Shown: in pieces, positions 50,001-51,437 of the stretch
Position numbering within the stretch: position 1 is the first letter of the stretch
How the letters are laid out: each line of letters begins with the position of its first letter
Assembly (NCBI RefSeq): GCF_042684665.1
Contig: NZ_JBHULY010000007.1
Coordinates: forward strand, 1-51,437
Reading direction: 5' to 3'
Source of the DNA: Jejuia rubra
GTDB lineage: Bacteria > Bacteroidota > Bacteroidia > Flavobacteriales > Flavobacteriaceae
Length of the DNA stretch: 51,437 nt
Program-made: the position numbers and the translations under genes
The notes under the pieces: generated by a model
What the model was told of the DNA's origin: nothing
The model's database searches: none
What the model saw: only the letters and a program-made list of their open reading frames with translations

Positions 50001-51437
50001 AGGGTTGGTCGTATCCTCTATGGTAAAGGTAGCATCCTTGGTTATGAAGTTGCCGCACTCGTCCGTAAGCGTAAATGTTACGGTCTCGGCACCCGTAGCG
50101 CCACAAAGGTCGCTTAGCCCTGCACTGTTGTGGGTAACGGTAGCAGAACCACAGGCGTCAGATCCTGAGAAGGAAGCCAACCAAGTAGCAAAAGCGCCAC
50201 TTGGGTCTGGAGTACCGTCACATTCCACTGTCATATCTTGTGGCTCGTCGCTCCAAGTAGGGTTGGTTGTGTCTTCGATCGTAAACGTAGCCGTAGTGCT
50301 GTTAGAGTTGTTACAGGCATCGGTAGCGGTAAATGTAACCGTTACTGCACCGGTAGCCCCACAAAGGTCTGACACGGACGTAAAGTCGTTGGACCATGTA
50401 ATTGAACTACAGTCGTCGCTGGCTATTGCGCCACCGTTGTTGTTCAGCCATGTGTTCAGGTCTGTCAAGTTGCCCGAACCGTCGCATTCCACCGTCTGGT
50501 CGGCTGCTTGGGTCGTGATATTAGGCCCCACGGTATCCTTAATAAGATAGGTGGCGGATGTTGTAGAGGTGTTGCCATTGGCATCTGTAGCTGTAAAAAT
50601 AACAGTAATAGCTCCATTGTCACATCTCACGGCATCGTCTGATCCGTAGTCGTTAGTCCATATAATTGTATTACAATTGTCTGTAGCTGTTGCGCCTGCA
50701 TTGTTGTTCAACCACGCATTGAGCTGGTCCTGTGTATTTCCAACGCCGCACTCTATTTCGATGTTGGCGGTATTCGTATTGTCGATAGTTGGATTTATAT
50801 TATCTTCTACTGTCACGGTAGCAGTACAGGTGGATGAATTGCCATTATTGTCAGTTACTGTTAAAGTTACAGTGTTAGCGCCTACATTAGCACAAGTTAG
50901 TACTGTTGTGTCCAAGGATATGGATGCAATACCACAGGCATCATTTGAACCATTATCGATGTCAGTTGTGGTAAAGAAAGCATTACCAGAATCATCTAAT
51001 TGAACAGTAATATCTTGACAGATGGCTACTGGTGGCACGTTGTCTTCCACTGTAACAGTTGCAGTACAAGAAGAGGTATTGCCGTTATTATCAGTCACTG
51101 TAAGCGTCACATTGTTTGCGCCCACGTTGGCACATGTAAAGTCGGTAATATCCAGGGCCAGCGACTGAATGCCGCAGGCGTCGTTGGATCCGTTGTCGAT
51201 ATCCGCCGTTGTGATTGAGGCATTTCCGGAAGCGTCGAGCTGTACGGTGATGTCCTGACAAATGGCCACAGGCGGTACGTTGTCCTCCACAGTAACGGTA
51301 GCGGTACATGTAGATGTGTTATTGTTGTTGTCCGTAACGGTAAGGGTTACCGTATTCGTCCCTACCTCTGCACAAGTAAACGCAGTGGTGTCCAGGGCCA
51401 GCGACTGAATGCCACAGGCGTCGTTGGAACCGTTGTC
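47076..51437 (-). CDS. Giant repetitive T9SS type B adhesin (5' end outside window)
   Basis: The reading frame is open to the window edge, so the start is not visible; at least 1453 residues are present. They form HYR-like repeats of about 73-90 residues: three copies of type A (EDNVPPVAICQD), then B (IDNTNTANIEIECGVGNTQ), C (VECDG...SDDC...DLCGATGAVTVTF) and D (TVECDGT-DPSGAF...DECGN) in the order B-C-D-D-D twice, then two E-type repeats. The last about 105 residues are a CHU_C/gliding-type C-terminal domain (SKALTPNGDGINDSFDI, LKIFNRWGALIYES, NGTYYYIITLKD), the T9SS type B sorting signal. Each D repeat has four conserved cysteines. It is the first visible gene of an operon with PorP/SprF and two PorE-like genes. 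Confidence 0.92.
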   Translation of the reverse strand, partial: DNGSNDACGIQSLALDTTAFTCAEVGTNTVTLTVTDNNNNTSTCTATVTVEDNVPPVAICQDITVQLDASGNASITTADIDNGSNDACGIQSLALDITDFTCANVGANNVTLTVTDNNGNTSSCTATVTVEDNVPPVAICQDITVQLDDSGNAFFTTTDIDNGSNDACGIASISLDTTVLTCANVGANTVTLTVTDNNGNSSTCTATVTVEDNINPTIDNTNTANIEIECGVGNTQDQLNAWLNNNAGATATDNCNTIIWTNDYGSDDAVRCDNGAITVIFTATDANGNTSTTSATYLIKDTVGPNITTQAADQTVECDGSGNLTDLNTWLNNNGGAIASDDCSSITWSNDFTSVSDLCGATGAVTVTFTATDACNNSNSTTATFTIEDTTNPTWSDEPQDMTVECDGTPDPSGAFATWLASFSGSDACGSATVTHNSAGLSDLCGATGAETVTFTLTDECGNFITKDATFTIEDTTNPTWTVAPSDLTVECDGTPDPSGAFANWLASFSGSDTCGTATVTHNSNGLSDLCGATGTETVTFTLTDECGNFITADATFTIEDTINPTWDNTPADLTVECDGTPDPSGAFANWLASFSGSDTCGTATVTTNSSGLSDLCGATGTETVTFTLTDECGNFITADATFTIEDTTNPVIDNTNTANIEIECGVGNTQDQLNAWLNNNAGATATDSCSSVTWTNDYGADDAVKCDNGALTVTFTAIDECGNSSTTSATYLIKDTVGPNISTPASDSTVECDGAGNMADLNNWLTTNGGAMASDDCSDVTWSNDFTSVSDLCGATGAVTVTFTATDNCNNSSTTTATFTIEDTTAPSWTDEPQDMTVECDSTADHVATFNTWLASFSGMDSCGSATVTHNSSGLSDLCGATGSETVTFTLTDECGNSITKNATFTIEDTTNPTWTVAPSDLTVECDGTADPSGAFAAWLTSFSGEDTCGTATVTHNSSGLQNICGTTASETVTFTLTDECGNSIEMEATFGIVDTTAPTWTNVPVDMTVECDGTADASGAFATWLTSFSGTDTCGSATVTNDSSGLSDLCGATGTETVTFTLTDECGNAITRDATFTIEDTTAPSFEGRLPEDVTAECDAIPDPENVTATDNCGTASVTVEDVNTAGACEGSYTIARTYTATDECGLSVSYTQTITVVDTTAPVPSTAFEANLTVSCTDIPDAPSVDFTDNCSTDITVVFNEVNGFDDTVFEDYQIVRTWTVRDDCGNEAAYTQTLDVMLDEVITQVTGPDRCHDDGIIELDDFLTSDNKEGTWEMIEGDTDAELNGSLFNPTTLQPSLDFRPGTESIQYVFRYTGLDSGCINITEFSMKITPDCIVLPCEDNDVVVSKALTPNGDGINDSFDITGIELCGFTAELKIFNRWGALIYESSDYRIGEEDSANATGRDSWGGIAHKASVGASGTVPNGTYYYIITLKDSGLPPYTGPLYIGTK
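48189..49492 (-). repeat. Adhesin superunit 2 (B-C-D-D-D)
   Basis: Second copy (in gene order) of a five-domain block of about 1305 bases. Its domains begin IDNTNT, VGPNIS, SWTDEPQ, TWTVAPS and TWTNVPV and line up one to one with superunit 1. It is more diverged internally than superunit 1. Confidence 0.8.
49493..50797 (-). repeat. Adhesin superunit 1 (B-C-D-D-D)
   Basis: First copy of the block, with domains beginning IDNTNT, VGPNIT, TWSDEPQ, TWTVAPS and TWDNTPA. Positions 50696-50783 and 49391-49478 are identical except for two bases, exactly 1305 bases apart. Its D2 and D3 repeats are also nearly identical at DNA level and visibly richer in G and C than the 3' part of the gene. Confidence 0.8.

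Noticed and set aside
49348..50550. Long open frame (400 codons) on the plus strand opposite the adhesin gene
   Set aside because: It is a shadow of the repeat-coding minus strand; its protein is itself a repeat of low-complexity Val/Ser/Pro phrases and has no start signal or promoter. The same holds for the plus-strand frames at 48088-48570, 48592-48900 and 48907-49344.

Overview
The window looks like a chromosomal segment of a member of the Flavobacteriaceae (Bacteroidota). The signs are AT-rich DNA, many exact TAnnTTTG -7 promoter boxes, a type IX secretion system (T9SS) type B cargo gene with its PorP/SprF partner, type III glutamine synthetase, BshB1, DUF3078, DUF5606 and DUF349 proteins, and a tRNA gene without an encoded CCA end. 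No rRNA operon, insertion sequence, prophage or CRISPR array was seen.

Layout. 1-600: a small lipoprotein gene bracketed by inverted GTTGTACGC boxes, like a mobile cassette. 749-3634 (minus): cca, a GNAT acetyltransferase and heme A synthase in one overlapping operon. 3835-10783: a lipooligosaccharide/core glycan locus of eight genes in mixed orientation (GT4, methyltransferase, CgeB-like transferase, two GT2 paralogues, Kdo-kinase-like protein, WaaE-like GT2, GT9). 10942-15731: housekeeping genes (dapD, ruvX, def, DUF5606), then a Crp/Fnr-family regulator next to a lipoprotein gene with a candidate Crp/Fnr operator between them. 15811-22026 (minus): a compact run of a TPR protein, two tandem DUF368 (PopT-type undecaprenyl-phosphate translocase) genes, aroE and a DUF349 protein. 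22173-25511 (minus): a class III aminotransferase and an OstA/LptA-like protein with an unusual C-terminal beta-sandwich module. 25849-29331: divergent GSII and GSIII genes. 29417-41029: DUF1080, purM, DUF3078, class II ribonucleotide reductase, prfA, a four-helix-bundle (S23-type) gene, pyrF, an SLC13 permease and bshB1. 41187-41261: tRNA-His behind a structured, tRNA-like leader. 42135-51437 (minus): a T9SS surface module with a giant repetitive type B adhesin (5' end outside the window), PorP/SprF and two tandem PorE-like OmpA proteins.

How the parts fit together. Several loci serve the cell envelope: LOS glycan assembly, LPS transport (OstA), lipid-carrier recycling (DUF368 pair) and T9SS display of an adhesin. 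Nitrogen assimilation is represented by two glutamine synthetase types that share one control region. The most promising candidates for less-described biology are the adhesin/PorP/PorE/PorE module with its exact 1305-bp five-domain duplication, the Crp-like regulator/YEGW-lipoprotein pair, the tandem divergent DUF368 pair, and the OstA fusion. All functions are inferred from motifs read by eye; no database search was run.
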